Origin: Pseudomonas rhizosphaerae
Lineage (GTDB): Bacteria > Pseudomonadota > Gammaproteobacteria > Pseudomonadales > Pseudomonadaceae
Direction: 5' to 3'
DNA length: 64,000 nucleotides
Assembly: GCF_000761155.1 (NCBI RefSeq)
Contig: NZ_CP009533.1
Coordinates: 868,001-932,000 of the forward strand
In this document: one piece after another, positions 11,023 through 24,453 of the stretch
How positions within the stretch are numbered: the first letter of the stretch is position 1
Layout of the letters: each line of letters opens with the position of its first letter
Made by a program: the position numbers and the translations under genes
Notes under the pieces: model-generated
Told to the model about the DNA's origin: nothing
Seen by the model: only the letters and a program-made list of their open reading frames with translations
Database searches by the model: none

Positions 11023-12485
11023 TGACCATGCCCCTGAGCAAGCTTTTTCCCGAGGCCAGCCGCGATCCCTTGATCCGCGAGTTGACCCTGGACAGCCGCA
11101 ACGTGCGCCCCGGCGATCTGTTCCTGGCCGTGCCCGGAAGCAAGGTCGATGGTCGTGCGCACATCGCCGACGCGCTCAAGCTCGGCGCAGCCGCCGTGGC
11201 CTACGAAGTGGAAGGCGCCACCGTGTTGCCACTCACCGACGTGCCGCTGATTCCGGTCAAGGGGTTGATCGCGCAGTTGTCCAGCATTGCCGGGCGCTTC
11301 TATGGCGAGCCGAGCCGCCTGGTCAACATGGTCGGCGTGACCGGTACCAACGGCAAGACCAGCATCACTCAATTGGTTGCCCAGGCGCTTGATGCGCTGG
11401 GCGAACACTGTGGCCTGATCGGCACCCTGGGCACCGGTTTCTACGGCGCCCTGCAGAGCGGCCGATTGACCACGCCCGACCCGATCGCCGTGCAGTCCAC
11501 GTTGTACGACCTGAAGAAGGGCGGTGCCCACGCGGTCGCCATGGAAGTGTCGTCGCACGCGCTCGATCAGGGTCGCGTAGCTGCGCTGGATTTCGACATC
11601 GCAGTGCTCAGCAACCTCTCCCGCGACCACCTGGACTACCACGGCAGCATGCAGGCGTATGCCGAAGCCAAGGCGCGGCTGTTCGCTTGGCCGGGCCTCA
11701 AATGCCGCGTGCTCAACCTGGACGACGACTTCGGCCGACAGCTGGCCGAGCAGGAACAGGATTCACGCTTGATCACCTACAGCCTCGCCGACAGCGCAGC
11801 GACCCTGTACTGCCGTGACACTCGTTTCGACGACCACGGCGTGCGCGCCACACTGGTCACCGCGCACGGTGAATACAGCCTGAGCAGTCGCCTGCTGGGC
11901 CGTTTCAACCTGAGCAACGTGTTGGCAGCGGTGGGTGTGTTGATGGGCATGGCCTATCCGCTCGACGACATTCTCAAGGTGATGCGCAACGTCGAGGGCC
12001 CGGTCGGGCGCATGCAACGCCTGGGCGGCGGCGACAAGCCACTGGTGGTGGTCGACTACGCGCACACGCCCGATGCCCTGGACCAGGTCCTGCAAGCGCT
12101 GCGGCCCCATGCCAAGGGCCAGTTGCTGTGCCTGTTCGGCTGCGGCGGCGATCGCGACAGTGGCAAGCGTCCGCTGATGGCCGAAGTGGCCGAGCGTCTG
12201 GCCGACCGCGTGCTGGTCACCGATGACAACCCCCGCAGCGAAGATCCATTGCGCATTTTCGACGACATTCGTGCCGGTTTTTCCAGTGCGGCCAATGCGA
12301 CCTTCGTGGCCGGTAGGGCCGCGGCCATCGTCCAGTTGATTGCCTCGGCTTCGGTCGACGATGTCATCGTGCTGGCTGGCAAGGGTCACGAAGACTATCA
12401 AGAGATCAACGGCGAGCGTCAGCCGTTCTCCGACCTGCAGCAGGCCGAACAGGCGCTTGCTGCATGGGGAGCTGCCGATGCTTGA
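11022..12485 (+). CDS. murE: UDP-MurNAc-L-Ala-D-Glu:meso-DAP ligase MurE
   Basis: This 487-residue cytoplasmic ATP-dependent Mur ligase adds the third stem-peptide residue. The ATP loop GVTGTNGKTS is at residues 105-114, followed by LSRDHLDYHGSM and VVDYAHTPDAL. The DDNPRSEDP motif near the C-terminus is the DNPR signature of enzymes that take meso-diaminopimelate rather than lysine, as expected for a Gram-negative. Its last codons overlap the murF start. Confidence 0.97.
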
Positions 12486-13845
12486 TGCCATGACCCTCAG
12501 CCAGTTGGCCGATACCCTGCACGGCCACGTGCGCGGCGACGACGCCCGCTTCGACAGCGTGAGCATCGACAGCCGTGCCATTGTTCCCGGCGGCCTGTTC
12601 GTCGCACTGGCCGGCCCGCGTTTCGACGGTCATGACTACCTCGACGAGGTCGCGGCCAAAGGCGCAGTGGCGGCGTTGGTACAACGCGAAGTGGCAGGCT
12701 CTGCACTGCCGCAGTTGGTCGTAGCCGACACGCGCGAGGCGCTAGGCCAGCTCGGCGCGCTGAATCGTGCGGCGTTCACTCGTCCCGTGGCGGCCATTAC
12801 CGGTTCGAGCGGCAAGACCACAGTCAAGGAAATGCTCGCCAGCATCCTGCGTACCCAAGGTGCGGTACTGGCGACCCGGGGTAACCTGAACAACGACCTG
12901 GGCGCTCCGCTGACCCTGCTTGAACTGGCACCGCAGCATACTGCGGCGGTGATCGAGCTGGGCGCATCGCGCGTGGGCGAAATTGCCTACACCGTGGGCC
13001 TGACTCGCCCGCACGTGGCGCTCATTACCAACGCGGGCACCGCTCACGTCGGCGAATTCGGCGGTCCGGAAAAGATCGTCGAAGCCAAGGGCGAGATCCT
13101 CGAAGGCCTGGGCGAGGGTGGCACGGCTGTGCTCAACCTCGACGACAAAGCCTTCTCGATCTGGCAGGCCAGGGCCGGCCAGCATGCGCTGCTGACGTTC
13201 TCGCTGGACAACGTCGGCGCGGATTTCCATTCCAGTGCCCGGCACAGCGATGCCCGCGGCTGTCCGTCCTTCCTGTTGCACGGGCCTGACGGCGAGGTGC
13301 CTGTCCAGCTCAACCTGCTCGGTACCCACAACGTGCTCAACGCGCTGGCGGCCGCTGCGGCGGCTCACGCCTTGGGCGTGGACCTTGCCGGCATCCAGGC
13401 AGGCTTGAACGCGGTGCAGCCAGTCAAGGGTCGCACGGTTGCGCAGCTTGCCATCGGCGGCGCACGGGTGATCGATGATACCTACAACGCAAACCCCACC
13501 TCGATGTGTGCTGCAATCGATATACTTGCCGGCTTTTCCGGGCGTACCGTCCTGGTCCTCGGGGATATCGGCGAATTGGGCGCCTGGGCCGAAGCCGGCC
13601 ATCGGCAGGTGGGTGAATACGCCGTCGGCAAGGTCGACGCACTGTATGCCGTGGGCCCATTGATGAGCCACGCAGTCGCTGCGTTCGGTGCTCAAGGCCG
13701 ACACTTTGCCAATCAGGCAGACCTGATCGCGGCACTGGCCGTCGAGCAGGGTTCCAATACCACTATTTTGATCAAGGGATCACGCAGCGCGGCGATGGAA
13801 AACATCGTGGCGGCGCTGTGCGGTTCTGGCGGGGAGAAACACTGA
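12478..13845 (+). CDS. murF: UDP-MurNAc-tripeptide:D-Ala-D-Ala ligase MurF
   Basis: This 455-residue Mur ligase completes the cytoplasmic UDP-MurNAc-pentapeptide by adding D-Ala-D-Ala made by Ddl. The ATP loop [13 protein letters not shown] is near residues 107-119, with [16 protein letters not shown] and [13 protein letters not shown] further on. The start at 12478 ([14 protein letters not shown]) overlaps the murE end by 8 nt; an earlier in-frame ATG at 12340 lies inside murE. Its TGA overlaps the mraY ATG. Confidence 0.97.
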   Translation: MLDAMTLSQLADTLHGHVRGDDARFDSVSIDSRAIVPGGLFVALAGPRFDGHDYLDEVAAKGAVAALVQREVAGSALPQLVVADTREALGQLGALNRAAFTRPVAAITGSSGKTTVKEMLASILRTQGAVLATRGNLNNDLGAPLTLLELAPQHTAAVIELGASRVGEIAYTVGLTRPHVALITNAGTAHVGEFGGPEKIVEAKGEILEGLGEGGTAVLNLDDKAFSIWQARAGQHALLTFSLDNVGADFHSSARHSDARGCPSFLLHGPDGEVPVQLNLLGTHNVLNALAAAAAAHALGVDLAGIQAGLNAVQPVKGRTVAQLAIGGARVIDDTYNANPTSMCAAIDILAGFSGRTVLVLGDIGELGAWAEAGHRQVGEYAVGKVDALYAVGPLMSHAVAAFGAQGRHFANQADLIAALAVEQGSNTTILIKGSRSAAMENIVAALCGSGGEKH

Positions 13846-14927
13846 TGTTGCTGCTGCTGGCAGAATTTCTGCAACAGTTCTACAAAGGCTTCGCGGTCTT
13901 CCAGTACCTGACCCTGCGCGGGATTCTGGGTGTACTGACCGCGCTGTCGCTGGCCCTCTGGTTGGGCCCCTGGATGATCCGCACCCTGCAGATTCGTCAG
14001 ATTGGCCAAGCCGTACGCAACGATGGTCCACAGTCGCACCTGTCCAAGTCCGGCACGCCGACCATGGGCGGTGCCCTGATCCTCTCGGCCATCGCCATCA
14101 GCACGCTGCTGTGGGCCGACCTGTCCAACCGTTATGTGTGGGTCGTGCTGATCGTCACCTTGCTGTTCGGCGGCATCGGCTGGGTCGATGATTATCGCAA
14201 GGTGATCGAGAAGAACTCCCGTGGCTTGCCGAGTCGCTGGAAGTATTTCTGGCAATCGGTGTTCGGCCTGGGGGCTGCGGTGTTCCTGTTCATGACCGCG
14301 AACAGCCCGGTGGAAACCACCCTGATCATCCCGATGCTCAAGGATGCCAGCATCCCCCTGGGCGCCGGCTTCATCGTGCTGACCTACTTCGTCATCGTCG
14401 GCTCCAGCAATGCGGTCAACCTTACCGATGGCCTCGACGGCCTGGCGATTCTGCCGACGGTGATGGTCGGCGGCGCGTTGGGCATTTTTTGCTATTTGTC
14501 GGGTAACGTTAAATTCGCCGAATACCTGCTGATTCCCTATGTCCCGGGCGCCGGTGAACTGATTGTCTTCTGTGGCGCACTGATCGGTGCGGGCCTGGGC
14601 TTTTTGTGGTTCAACACCTATCCGGCCCAGGTGTTCATGGGCGACGTCGGCGCGCTGGCGTTGGGCGCAGCCCTGGGCACCATCGCGGTGATCGTGCGCC
14701 AGGAGATCGTGCTGTTCATCATGGGTGGCATCTTCGTCGTCGAGACGCTGTCGGTGGTGATCCAGGTTGCCTCTTTCAAGCTGACCGGTCGCCGCGTGTT
14801 CCGCATGGCCCCGATCCATCACCACTTCGAACTCAAGGGTTGGCCCGAACCACGGGTCATCGTGCGTTTCTGGATCATCACCGTGATTCTGGTGTTGATC
14901 GGCCTTGCCACCCTGAAGCTGAGGTAG
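13845..14927 (+). CDS. mraY: Phospho-MurNAc-pentapeptide transferase MraY
   Basis: This 360-residue integral membrane enzyme transfers phospho-MurNAc-pentapeptide to undecaprenyl phosphate to form lipid I. It has about ten hydrophobic helices and the family motifs [18 protein letters not shown] (Asp pair), [14 protein letters not shown] and [14 protein letters not shown] (the HHH motif). The start at 13845 sits in a TGATG overlap with murF; an in-frame ATG at 13818 lies within murF. Confidence 0.98.
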   Translation: MLLLLAEFLQQFYKGFAVFQYLTLRGILGVLTALSLALWLGPWMIRTLQIRQIGQAVRNDGPQSHLSKSGTPTMGGALILSAIAISTLLWADLSNRYVWVVLIVTLLFGGIGWVDDYRKVIEKNSRGLPSRWKYFWQSVFGLGAAVFLFMTANSPVETTLIIPMLKDASIPLGAGFIVLTYFVIVGSSNAVNLTDGLDGLAILPTVMVGGALGIFCYLSGNVKFAEYLLIPYVPGAGELIVFCGALIGAGLGFLWFNTYPAQVFMGDVGALALGAALGTIAVIVRQEIVLFIMGGIFVVETLSVVIQVASFKLTGRRVFRMAPIHHHFELKGWPEPRVIVRFWIITVILVLIGLATLKLR

Positions 14928-14932
14928 AACGA

Positions 14933-16279
14933 GTGTCTCTGATCGCTTCTTCCCACTTCCGCATCGTTGTCGGCCTCGGCAAGAGCGGCATGTCCCTGGT
15001 GCGCTTCCTGGCGCGCCAGGGCGTGGCGTTTGCCGTGGCCGACACGCGCGAAGCGCCGCCGGAACTGGCAACGCTGCGTCGTGACTACCCTCAGGTAGAA
15101 GTGCGCTGCGGTGAGCTGGACGTCGAGTTTCTGTGCCGCGCCGACGAACTCTACGTGAGCCCCGGCCTGGCGCTGGCGACGCCTGCCTTGCAACAGGCAG
15201 CGGCCCGCGGCGTGCAGTTGTCCGGCGATATCGACCTGTTCGCCCGTCATGCCAAGGCGCCGATCGTGGCGATTACTGGTTCCAACGCCAAAAGCACCGT
15301 GACCACGCTGGTGGGCGAGATGGCAGCGGCGGCGGGCAAGCGCGTGGCGGTGGGTGGCAACCTGGGGCAACCGGCACTCGATCTGCTCGACGACGACGTC
15401 GAGCTGTACGTGCTGGAACTGTCGAGCTTTCAGCTGGAAACCACCCATCAGCTCAATGCCGAAGTGGCCACGGTGCTCAACGTCAGCGAAGACCACATGG
15501 ACCGCTACAGCGGGCTGCCGTCCTACCACCTGGCCAAGCACCGGATCTTCCGGGGTGCGCGCAAGGTGGTGTTCAATCGCCAGGATGCCTTGAGCCGGCC
15601 GTTGATCGGCGAGGGCATGCCGTGCTGGACGTTCGGTCTCAACAAACCGGATTTCAAGGCGTTCGGCCTCCGCGAGGAAGGCGGGCAGAAGTATCTCGCT
15701 TACGAATTCGAGAATCTGATGCCGGTCGGTGAGCTCAAGGTGCGCGGCGCGCACAATCAGGCCAATGCCTTAGCCGCCCTTGCCCTGGGGCATGCGGTCG
15801 GTCTGCCGTTCGATGCCATGCTGGCCAGCCTGCGCCAATTCACCGGTCTGGCGCACCGTTGCCAGTGGCTGCGCGAGCGTGACGGCGTGGCCTGGTACGA
15901 CGATTCCAAGGCCACCAACGTCGGTGCTGCGATTGCCGCCATCGAAGGGTTGGGCGCCGACATCGAAGGCCAGCTCGTGCTGATCGCCGGTGGCGACGGC
16001 AAGGGCGCGGATTTCACGGCGCTCGGCCAGCCCATCCAGCGCCATTGCCGAGCGCTGGTGCTGCTGGGCCGCGATGCTGCACGGATCGCCGCCGTTGCCG
16101 GGCCGGATGTTGCCCAGGTTAACGTGGCCTCGATCGAGGAAGCGGTTCAGCGCTGTGCCGAACTGGCGCAGCCCGGCGATGCCGTGCTGCTCTCGCCGGC
16201 CTGTGCGAGCCTGGACATGTTCAAGAATTACGAAGAACGCGGGCGCCTGTTCGCCCATGCAGTAGAGGGCTTGTCATGA
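14933..16279 (+). CDS. murD: UDP-MurNAc-L-Ala:D-Glu ligase MurD
   Basis: This 448-residue Mur ligase adds D-glutamate, the second stem residue. It has an N-terminal UDP-binding Rossmann region (RIVVGLGKSGMSLVRFL), the ATP loop AITGSNAKSTVTTL near residue 114, ELSSFQLETT, NVSEDHMDRY and DSKATNVGA. The GTG start at 14933 is 5 bp after the mraY stop and gives the usual MurD N-terminus. The reading frame stays open further upstream, but only inside mraY. It overlaps ftsW by 4 nt. Confidence 0.96.
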   Translation: MSLIASSHFRIVVGLGKSGMSLVRFLARQGVAFAVADTREAPPELATLRRDYPQVEVRCGELDVEFLCRADELYVSPGLALATPALQQAAARGVQLSGDIDLFARHAKAPIVAITGSNAKSTVTTLVGEMAAAAGKRVAVGGNLGQPALDLLDDDVELYVLELSSFQLETTHQLNAEVATVLNVSEDHMDRYSGLPSYHLAKHRIFRGARKVVFNRQDALSRPLIGEGMPCWTFGLNKPDFKAFGLREEGGQKYLAYEFENLMPVGELKVRGAHNQANALAALALGHAVGLPFDAMLASLRQFTGLAHRCQWLRERDGVAWYDDSKATNVGAAIAAIEGLGADIEGQLVLIAGGDGKGADFTALGQPIQRHCRALVLLGRDAARIAAVAGPDVAQVNVASIEEAVQRCAELAQPGDAVLLSPACASLDMFKNYEERGRLFAHAVEGLS

Positions 16280-17490
16280 TCTTTGGTGTCATCAAGCCAT
16301 TTCCCTCGCCGCTGATCAGCGGCCGCGGGATCGACATCGACTTCGCCATGCTGGCCGGTTGCCTGGCCTTGCTGGGCCTCGGCCTGGTCATGATCACCTC
16401 GGCGTCTTCCGAAGTGGCGGCGGTCAATTCGGGCAACTCCTTGTCGATGATGATCCGTCACCTGGTTTACCTGGTGATCGGCATCGGCACCTGCATCGTC
16501 ACCATGATGGTGCCCATTGCCACCTGGCAGCGCCTGGGCGGCACGCTGCTGATTGCCGCTTTCGGCCTACTGGTGATGGTGCTGCTGCCTGGCATCGGAC
16601 GCGAAGTGAACGGTTCCATGCGCTGGATCGGCTTCGGCATGTTCAACGTGCAGCCCTCGGAGATCGCCAAGGTCTTCGTGGTGATCTTCCTGGCCGGTTA
16701 TCTGGTGCGTCGCCAGCAGGAAGTGCGCGACAGCTGGATGGGCTTCTTCAAGCCATTCTTCGTGTTGCTGCCGATGGCCGGACTGCTGCTGATGGAGCCG
16801 GACTTCGGCGCCACGGTGGTCATGATGGGCGCTGCTGCCGCCATGCTGTTCCTGGGCGGCGTGGGCCTGTTCCGCTTCGCCCTGATGGTCGCCCTGGCGG
16901 TCGGTGCGGTGTTCGTGCTGGTTCAGGCCCAGCCGTACCGGATGGCGCGTCTGATCACCTTCACCGACCCGTGGAGCGACCAGTTCGGTTCCGGCTACCA
17001 ATTGACCCAGGCCCTGATCGCCTTCGGTCGTGGCCAATGGTTCGGCGTCGGCCTGGGCAACAGCGTACAGAAGCAGTTCTACCTGCCCGAAGCCCATACC
17101 GACTTCGTGTTCTCGGTGCTCGCCGAAGAACTGGGCGTGGTGGGTTCGTTGTGCACGGTCGCACTGTTCGTATTCGTCTGCATTCGTGGCATGTACATCG
17201 GCTACTGGGCCGAGCGGGCCAAGCAGTACTTTGCCGCCTACGTGGCGTACGGCTTGTCGTTCCTGTGGATCGGCCAGTTCCTGATCAACATCGGTGTGAA
17301 CGTTGGCCTGCTGCCGACCAAGGGCCTGACTTTGCCGTTCCTCAGCTACGGCGGCAGCTCGCTGGTGATCTGCTGTGCCTGCCTGGGGCTGCTGCTACGG
17401 ATCGAGTGGGAGAGCCGCTCGCACCTGGGCAGCGAAGAGGTGGAATTCAGCGAGAGCGATTTCGCCGAGGAGACGCCCCATGGCCGGTAA
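16276..17490 (+). CDS. ftsW: Septal peptidoglycan polymerase FtsW (SEDS)
   Basis: This 404-residue SEDS-family glycosyltransferase polymerises lipid II at the septum with FtsI. About ten transmembrane helices are visible. Family motifs are NVQPSEIAKVFVVIFLAGYL, MEPDFGATVVMMGAA, GSGYQLTQALIAFGRGQWFG, LPEAHTDFVFSVLAEELG and TLPFLSYGGSSL. The acidic C-terminal tail (EEVEFSESDFAEETP) is cytoplasmic. The last 11 nt overlap murG. Confidence 0.97.
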   Translation: MIFGVIKPFPSPLISGRGIDIDFAMLAGCLALLGLGLVMITSASSEVAAVNSGNSLSMMIRHLVYLVIGIGTCIVTMMVPIATWQRLGGTLLIAAFGLLVMVLLPGIGREVNGSMRWIGFGMFNVQPSEIAKVFVVIFLAGYLVRRQQEVRDSWMGFFKPFFVLLPMAGLLLMEPDFGATVVMMGAAAAMLFLGGVGLFRFALMVALAVGAVFVLVQAQPYRMARLITFTDPWSDQFGSGYQLTQALIAFGRGQWFGVGLGNSVQKQFYLPEAHTDFVFSVLAEELGVVGSLCTVALFVFVCIRGMYIGYWAERAKQYFAAYVAYGLSFLWIGQFLINIGVNVGLLPTKGLTLPFLSYGGSSLVICCACLGLLLRIEWESRSHLGSEEVEFSESDFAEETPHGR

Positions 17491-18548
17491 AGGCAATGTA
17501 CTGATCATGGCCGGCGGCACCGGCGGTCACGTGTTCCCGGCCCTGGCCTGTGCACGTGAATTCCAGGCGCGCGGTTTCAGCGTGCACTGGCTGGGCACGC
17601 CGCGCGGCATCGAGAACGAACTGGTGCCGGCCAACGGCCTGCCACTGCACTTGATCGACGTCAGCGGCGTACGCGGCAAAAGCCGTCTGGCGTTGCTCAA
17701 GGCGCCGTTCGCGATTTGCAAGGCCGTGTTCCAGGCACGCCGCATCATTGCCCAGTTGCGGCCGGTGTGCGTGGTCGGTTTTGGCGGTTACCTGACCGGC
17801 CCCGGCGGCGTGGCCGCACGGCTGGCCGGCGTGCCGGTGATCGTCCACGAGCAGAATGCCGTGGCCGGTACCGCCAATCGCCTGTTGGTGCCTTTTGCCA
17901 GCCGCGTCTGCGAAGCGTTCCCCGACACCTTTGCCGCGTCCGCCAAGCGCCGCACCACCGGAAACCCGGTGCGCACCGAGCTGTTCATGGAAACCCCGCG
18001 CCAGGCGCTCATCGGGCGCCAGCCGCGCCTGTTGGTGCTGGGCGGCAGCCTGGGTGCCGAGCCGTTGAACAAGCTGTTGCCCGAAGCCCTGGCGCAGGTT
18101 CCGGCGCAGTACCGGCCAGAGGTGTTCCACCAGGCCGGCAAGAAACACGATGAAATCACCGCCGAGCGTTATCGCACCGCCGGTGTCGAGGCGCAGGTCG
18201 CCCCGTTCATCAAGGACATGGCCCAGGCCTATGGCTGGGCCGATCTGGTGGTCTGCCGCGCCGGCGCGTTGACCATCAGCGAACTGGCGGCCGCCGGCCT
18301 GCCGTCCCTGCTGGTGCCGCTGCCCCACGCGATCGACGATCACCAGACGCGCAATGCCGATTATCTGGCCCGCGAAGGCGCTGCCTTCCTGATGCCACAA
18401 GCGACAACCGGCGCGGCACAACTTGCCGAGCGCCTGAAAGAGGTTTTGATGCAACCCGAAAAACTCCTGAGCATGGCGAGCACTGCCCGCCGCCTGGCCA
18501 AACCCGATGCCACGCGCAATGTGGTCGACGTCTGCCTGGAGGTGGCCC

Positions 18549-18556
<8 letters not shown>
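17480..18556 (+). CDS. murG: UDP-GlcNAc:lipid I N-acetylglucosaminyltransferase MurG
   Basis: This 358-residue GT-B glycosyltransferase on the inner face of the membrane converts lipid I to lipid II. Motifs are [14 protein letters not shown] (residues 10-23), [49 protein letters not shown] and [12 protein letters not shown]. The ATG at 17480 overlaps the ftsW end; an earlier in-frame ATG at 17375 lies inside ftsW. It overlaps murC by 8 nt. Confidence 0.97.
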
Positions 18557-20950
<2,394 letters not shown>

Positions 20951-20954
20951 GACC

Positions 20955-21824
20955 ATGCACGGCCCAATGATTCGCCATCAGTCACCTGCCATCGGCCGCA
21001 ACAAGCCGGTGCCGCGTGGTGCCAGCCGCATGGTGGCCAAGGAGCCACTGTCGGTGCGCCTGCCCAAGGCCAACTTCAGCATCTTCAGGAAGCTGATGTG
21101 GCCGGTGCTGCTGGTGGGTCTGGGCTTTGGCACCTACGAAGGGGCTCAGTACCTGATGCCCTACGCCGACCGACCGATCACCAAGGTGTCGGTGCAGGGC
21201 GACTTGGCCTACATCAACCAGGAGTCGGTGCAGGAGCGCATCCAGCCCTATGTCGGCACGACGTTCTTCAGCATCGACCTGACCCGCATGCGCACCGAGC
21301 TTGAAACCATGCCCTGGATCGCCCACGCCGAAGTGCGCCGGGTGTGGCCCGACCAGGTGGTGATTCGCCTGGAAGAGCAACTGCCAGTGGCGCGCTGGGG
21401 CAACGAGTCGCTGCTCAACAACCAGGGCCAGGCGTTCGCGCCTCGCGAACTGGGTAACTACGAACACTTGCCGCAGTTGTTCGGCCCGGCACGGGCCCAA
21501 CAGCAGGTGATGCAGCAATACCAGGTGCTGAGTCAGATGTTGCGTCCATTGGGCTATTCGGTTGCCCGACTGGAACTGACCGAACGCGGCAGCTGGTTTC
21601 TCACCACAGGCGCAGGAAGCGCCGGCCCGGGCATCGAGCTGTTGCTGGGGCGTGACCACTTGCTGGAAAAAATGCGCCGCTTTATCGCCATTTACGACAA
21701 GACACTGAAAGAACAGATCACGAATATCGCGCGTATCGACCTGCGCTATGCCAACGGCCTGGCCGTGGGCTGGCGTGAACCGAGCGCCCCGATGGCGGAC
21801 AAGCCCGCCGTCGCGAAGAATTGA
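20955..21824 (+). CDS. ftsQ: Cell division protein FtsQ
   Basis: This 289-residue bitopic division protein has a basic cytoplasmic N-terminus, one transmembrane helix (about residues 37-55, [19 protein letters not shown]), a POTRA domain ([22 protein letters not shown]) and a beta domain ([27 protein letters not shown], split over the two). It links FtsB-FtsL to the divisome. The start at 20955 has GAGGG 7 nt upstream; an alternative ATG at 20967 would remove four residues. Confidence 0.95.
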   Translation: MHGPMIRHQSPAIGRNKPVPRGASRMVAKEPLSVRLPKANFSIFRKLMWPVLLVGLGFGTYEGAQYLMPYADRPITKVSVQGDLAYINQESVQERIQPYVGTTFFSIDLTRMRTELETMPWIAHAEVRRVWPDQVVIRLEEQLPVARWGNESLLNNQGQAFAPRELGNYEHLPQLFGPARAQQQVMQQYQVLSQMLRPLGYSVARLELTERGSWFLTTGAGSAGPGIELLLGRDHLLEKMRRFIAIYDKTLKEQITNIARIDLRYANGLAVGWREPSAPMADKPAVAKN

Positions 21825-21838
21825 CAAGAGGCAGGACC

Positions 21839-23095
21839 ATGGCAAACGTTCAAAGCGGCAAAATGATCGTCGGGCTGGACATCGGCACTTCCAAGGTGGT
21901 GGCGCTGGTGGGCGAGGTTGCGGCCGACGGTACGCTGGACATCGTCGGGATCGGTACCCACCCCTCGCGCGGCCTGAAGAAGGGCGTGGTGGTGAACATC
22001 GAGTCGACCGTGGCGTCGATCCAGCGTGCGGTCGAAGAAGCCCAGCTGATGGCCGGTTGCCGCATCCACTCGGCGTTCGTCGGTGTCGCAGGTAATCACA
22101 TTCGCAGCCTGAACTCCCATGGTATCGTGGCCATTCGCGACCGTGAGGTCAGCACGGCAGACCTGGAGCGGGTTCTGGATGCGGCTCAGGCCGTGGCGAT
22201 CCCAGCCGATCAGCGCGTATTGCACACCCTGCCGCAGGATTACGTGATCGACAACCAGGAAGGCGTTCGCGAGCCTCTGGGCATGTCGGGCGTGCGTCTG
22301 GAGGCCAAGGTCCATGTGGTGACCTGCGCGGTCAACGCTGCGCAGAACATCGAGAAGTGCGTGCGCCGTTGCGGCCTGGAAATCGACGACATCATCCTCG
22401 AGCAGTTGGCCTCGGCCTACTCGGTGCTGACCGACGACGAGAAGGAACTGGGCGTCTGCCTGGTGGACATCGGCGGCGGCACCACCGATATCGCCATCTT
22501 CACCGAGGGCGCCATCCGCCACACCGCGGTTATTCCCATTGCCGGCGATCAGGTCACCAACGACATCGCAATGGCCCTGCGCACACCCACGCAGTACGCC
22601 GAAGAGATCAAGATCCGCTACGCCTGCGCCCTGGCCAAGCTGGCCGGCGCCGGTGAGACCATCAAGGTGCCCAGCGTTGGCGACCGTCCTCCGCGCGAGC
22701 TGTCGCGCCAGGCGTTGGCCGAAGTCGTCGAGCCACGCTACGACGAGCTGTTCACCCTGATCCAGGCCGAACTGCGTCGCAGCGGCTACGAAGACCTCAT
22801 CCCGGCCGGCATCGTGCTGACCGGCGGTACGGCAAAAATGGAAGGCGCGGTCGAGCTGGCCGAAGAAATCTTCCACATGCCGGTGCGCCTGGGCGTACCG
22901 CATAGCGTGCGGGGGCTGAGCGACGTGATCAGCAACCCGATCTATTCCACCGGCGTGGGCCTGCTGATGTATGGCCTGCAGAAACAGTCCGATGGCTTGA
23001 ACCTGTCAGGCATCAGCAACAGCAGCAGTTATAGCGACGACACCAAGGCTCCAGTGCTGGAACGGCTGAAGCGTTGGGTACAAGGCAATTTCTGA
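21839..23095 (+). CDS. ftsA: Cell division protein FtsA
   Basis: This 418-residue actin-like ATPase tethers FtsZ filaments to the membrane and recruits the late divisome. Actin-fold motifs are visible: MIVGLDIGTSKVVALVGEV (phosphate 1), CLVDIGGGTTDIAIFTEGA (phosphate 2) and GIVLTGGTAKMEGA (adenosine). The C-terminus RLKRWVQGNF is the membrane-targeting amphipathic helix. The start at 21839 has AGAGGCAGGA just upstream; an in-frame ATG at 21821 would overlap ftsQ and separate the start from that site. Confidence 0.97.
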   Translation: MANVQSGKMIVGLDIGTSKVVALVGEVAADGTLDIVGIGTHPSRGLKKGVVVNIESTVASIQRAVEEAQLMAGCRIHSAFVGVAGNHIRSLNSHGIVAIRDREVSTADLERVLDAAQAVAIPADQRVLHTLPQDYVIDNQEGVREPLGMSGVRLEAKVHVVTCAVNAAQNIEKCVRRCGLEIDDIILEQLASAYSVLTDDEKELGVCLVDIGGGTTDIAIFTEGAIRHTAVIPIAGDQVTNDIAMALRTPTQYAEEIKIRYACALAKLAGAGETIKVPSVGDRPPRELSRQALAEVVEPRYDELFTLIQAELRRSGYEDLIPAGIVLTGGTAKMEGAVELAEEIFHMPVRLGVPHSVRGLSDVISNPIYSTGVGLLMYGLQKQSDGLNLSGISNSSSYSDDTKAPVLERLKRWVQGNF

Positions 23096-23147
23096 TTCAA
23101 AACGGCAGTAGCGGTAGGCGCACACAAATAGAGAAAGGAGAGGGCAC

Positions 23148-24341
23148 ATGTTCGAACTCGTAGACAACATCCCGCAAAGCCCGGTAATCAAAGTTATCGG
23201 TGTCGGCGGTGGCGGCGGCAACGCCGTCAACCACATGGTCAAGAGCAACATCGAAGGCGTTGAGTTCATCTGCGCCAACACCGATGCTCAGGCACTCAAG
23301 AACATCGGCGCACGTACCATCCTGCAGCTGGGCACCGGCGTGACCAAGGGCCTGGGCGCTGGCGCCAACCCCGAAGTCGGCCGTCAGGCCGCGATGGAAG
23401 ACCGCGAGCGCATCGCCGAAGTGCTGCAAGGCACCAACATGGTCTTCATCACCACCGGCATGGGTGGCGGTACCGGTACCGGTGCAGCGCCGATCATTGC
23501 CGAAGTGGCCAAGGAAATGGGCATCCTGACCGTTGCGGTCGTGACCCGTCCGTTCCCCTTCGAAGGCCGCAAGCGCATGCAGATCGCCGACGAAGGCATT
23601 CGCATGCTGTCCGAAAGCGTCGACTCGTTGATCACCATTCCCAACGAGAAGCTGCTGACCATCCTGGGCAAGGACGCCAGCCTGCTGTCGGCGTTCGCCA
23701 AGGCCGACGACGTGCTGGCCGGTGCCGTTCGCGGTATCTCCGACATCATCAAGCGTCCGGGCATGATCAACGTCGACTTCGCCGACGTGCGCACCGTGAT
23801 GAGCGAAATGGGCATGGCGATGATGGGTACCGGCTGCGCCACCGGCCCGAACCGCGCTCGCGAGGCCACCGAAGCGGCCATTCGCAACCCGTTGCTCGAA
23901 GACGTCAACCTGCAGGGCGCCCGTGGCATCCTGGTCAACATCACTGCAGGCCCGGACCTGTCGCTGGGTGAATACTCCGACGTGGGTAGCATCATCGAAG
24001 CGTTCGCCTCCGACCACGCGATGGTCAAGGTCGGCACCGTGATCGATCCGGACATGCGCGACGAGCTGCACGTCACTGTCGTCGCCACTGGCCTGGGTGC
24101 GAAGATCGAGAAGCCTGTGAAGGTCATCGACAACACCATGCAGACCGCGGCGCAGACGCCTCCACCTTCGCAGCAACCTGCTCGCCAGGATGCACCGTCG
24201 GTGAACTACCGCGACCTGGATCGCCCGACCGTAATGCGCAACCAGGCACACGCCGGCGCAGCAGCGGCGGCCAAGCTCAATCCACAAGATGACCTGGATT
24301 ACCTGGACATCCCGGCCTTCCTGCGTCGTCAGGCCGATTGA
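23148..24341 (+). CDS. ftsZ: Cell division GTPase FtsZ
   Basis: This 397-residue tubulin homologue forms the Z-ring. It has VIGVGGGGGNAVNHM near the start, the tubulin signature GGGTGTGAAP, and NVDFADVRTVM (T7 loop with catalytic Asp). A variable Gln/Ala/Pro linker is followed by the conserved C-terminal peptide DYLDIPAFLRRQAD that binds FtsA and ZipA. A strong ribosome-binding site (AAGGAGAGGG) precedes the ATG, in keeping with high expression. The gap to ftsA is 52 bp. Confidence 0.99.
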   Translation: MFELVDNIPQSPVIKVIGVGGGGGNAVNHMVKSNIEGVEFICANTDAQALKNIGARTILQLGTGVTKGLGAGANPEVGRQAAMEDRERIAEVLQGTNMVFITTGMGGGTGTGAAPIIAEVAKEMGILTVAVVTRPFPFEGRKRMQIADEGIRMLSESVDSLITIPNEKLLTILGKDASLLSAFAKADDVLAGAVRGISDIIKRPGMINVDFADVRTVMSEMGMAMMGTGCATGPNRAREATEAAIRNPLLEDVNLQGARGILVNITAGPDLSLGEYSDVGSIIEAFASDHAMVKVGTVIDPDMRDELHVTVVATGLGAKIEKPVKVIDNTMQTAAQTPPPSQQPARQDAPSVNYRDLDRPTVMRNQAHAGAAAAAKLNPQDDLDYLDIPAFLRRQAD

Positions 24342-24392
24342 TGCAATTTATCAGGGGTATTAGGGTGATTGGTGTTCAGCAAAGGTTCGGTC

Positions 24393-24401
24393 TGCTATCA
24401 T
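24393..24401 (+). promoter_or_regulatory. Extended -10 promoter for lpxC
   Basis: TGCTATCAT fits an extended -10 (TGn plus TATCAT). It lies in the 112-bp ftsZ-lpxC gap and would start RNA near 24408, about 46 nt before lpxC. No good -35 accompanies it. Confidence 0.45.
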
Positions 24402-24453
24402 CGCCAGCCTTTGTTGATACCAGTTCGCAATTTGCGCTGAAGCGGCCAATGCC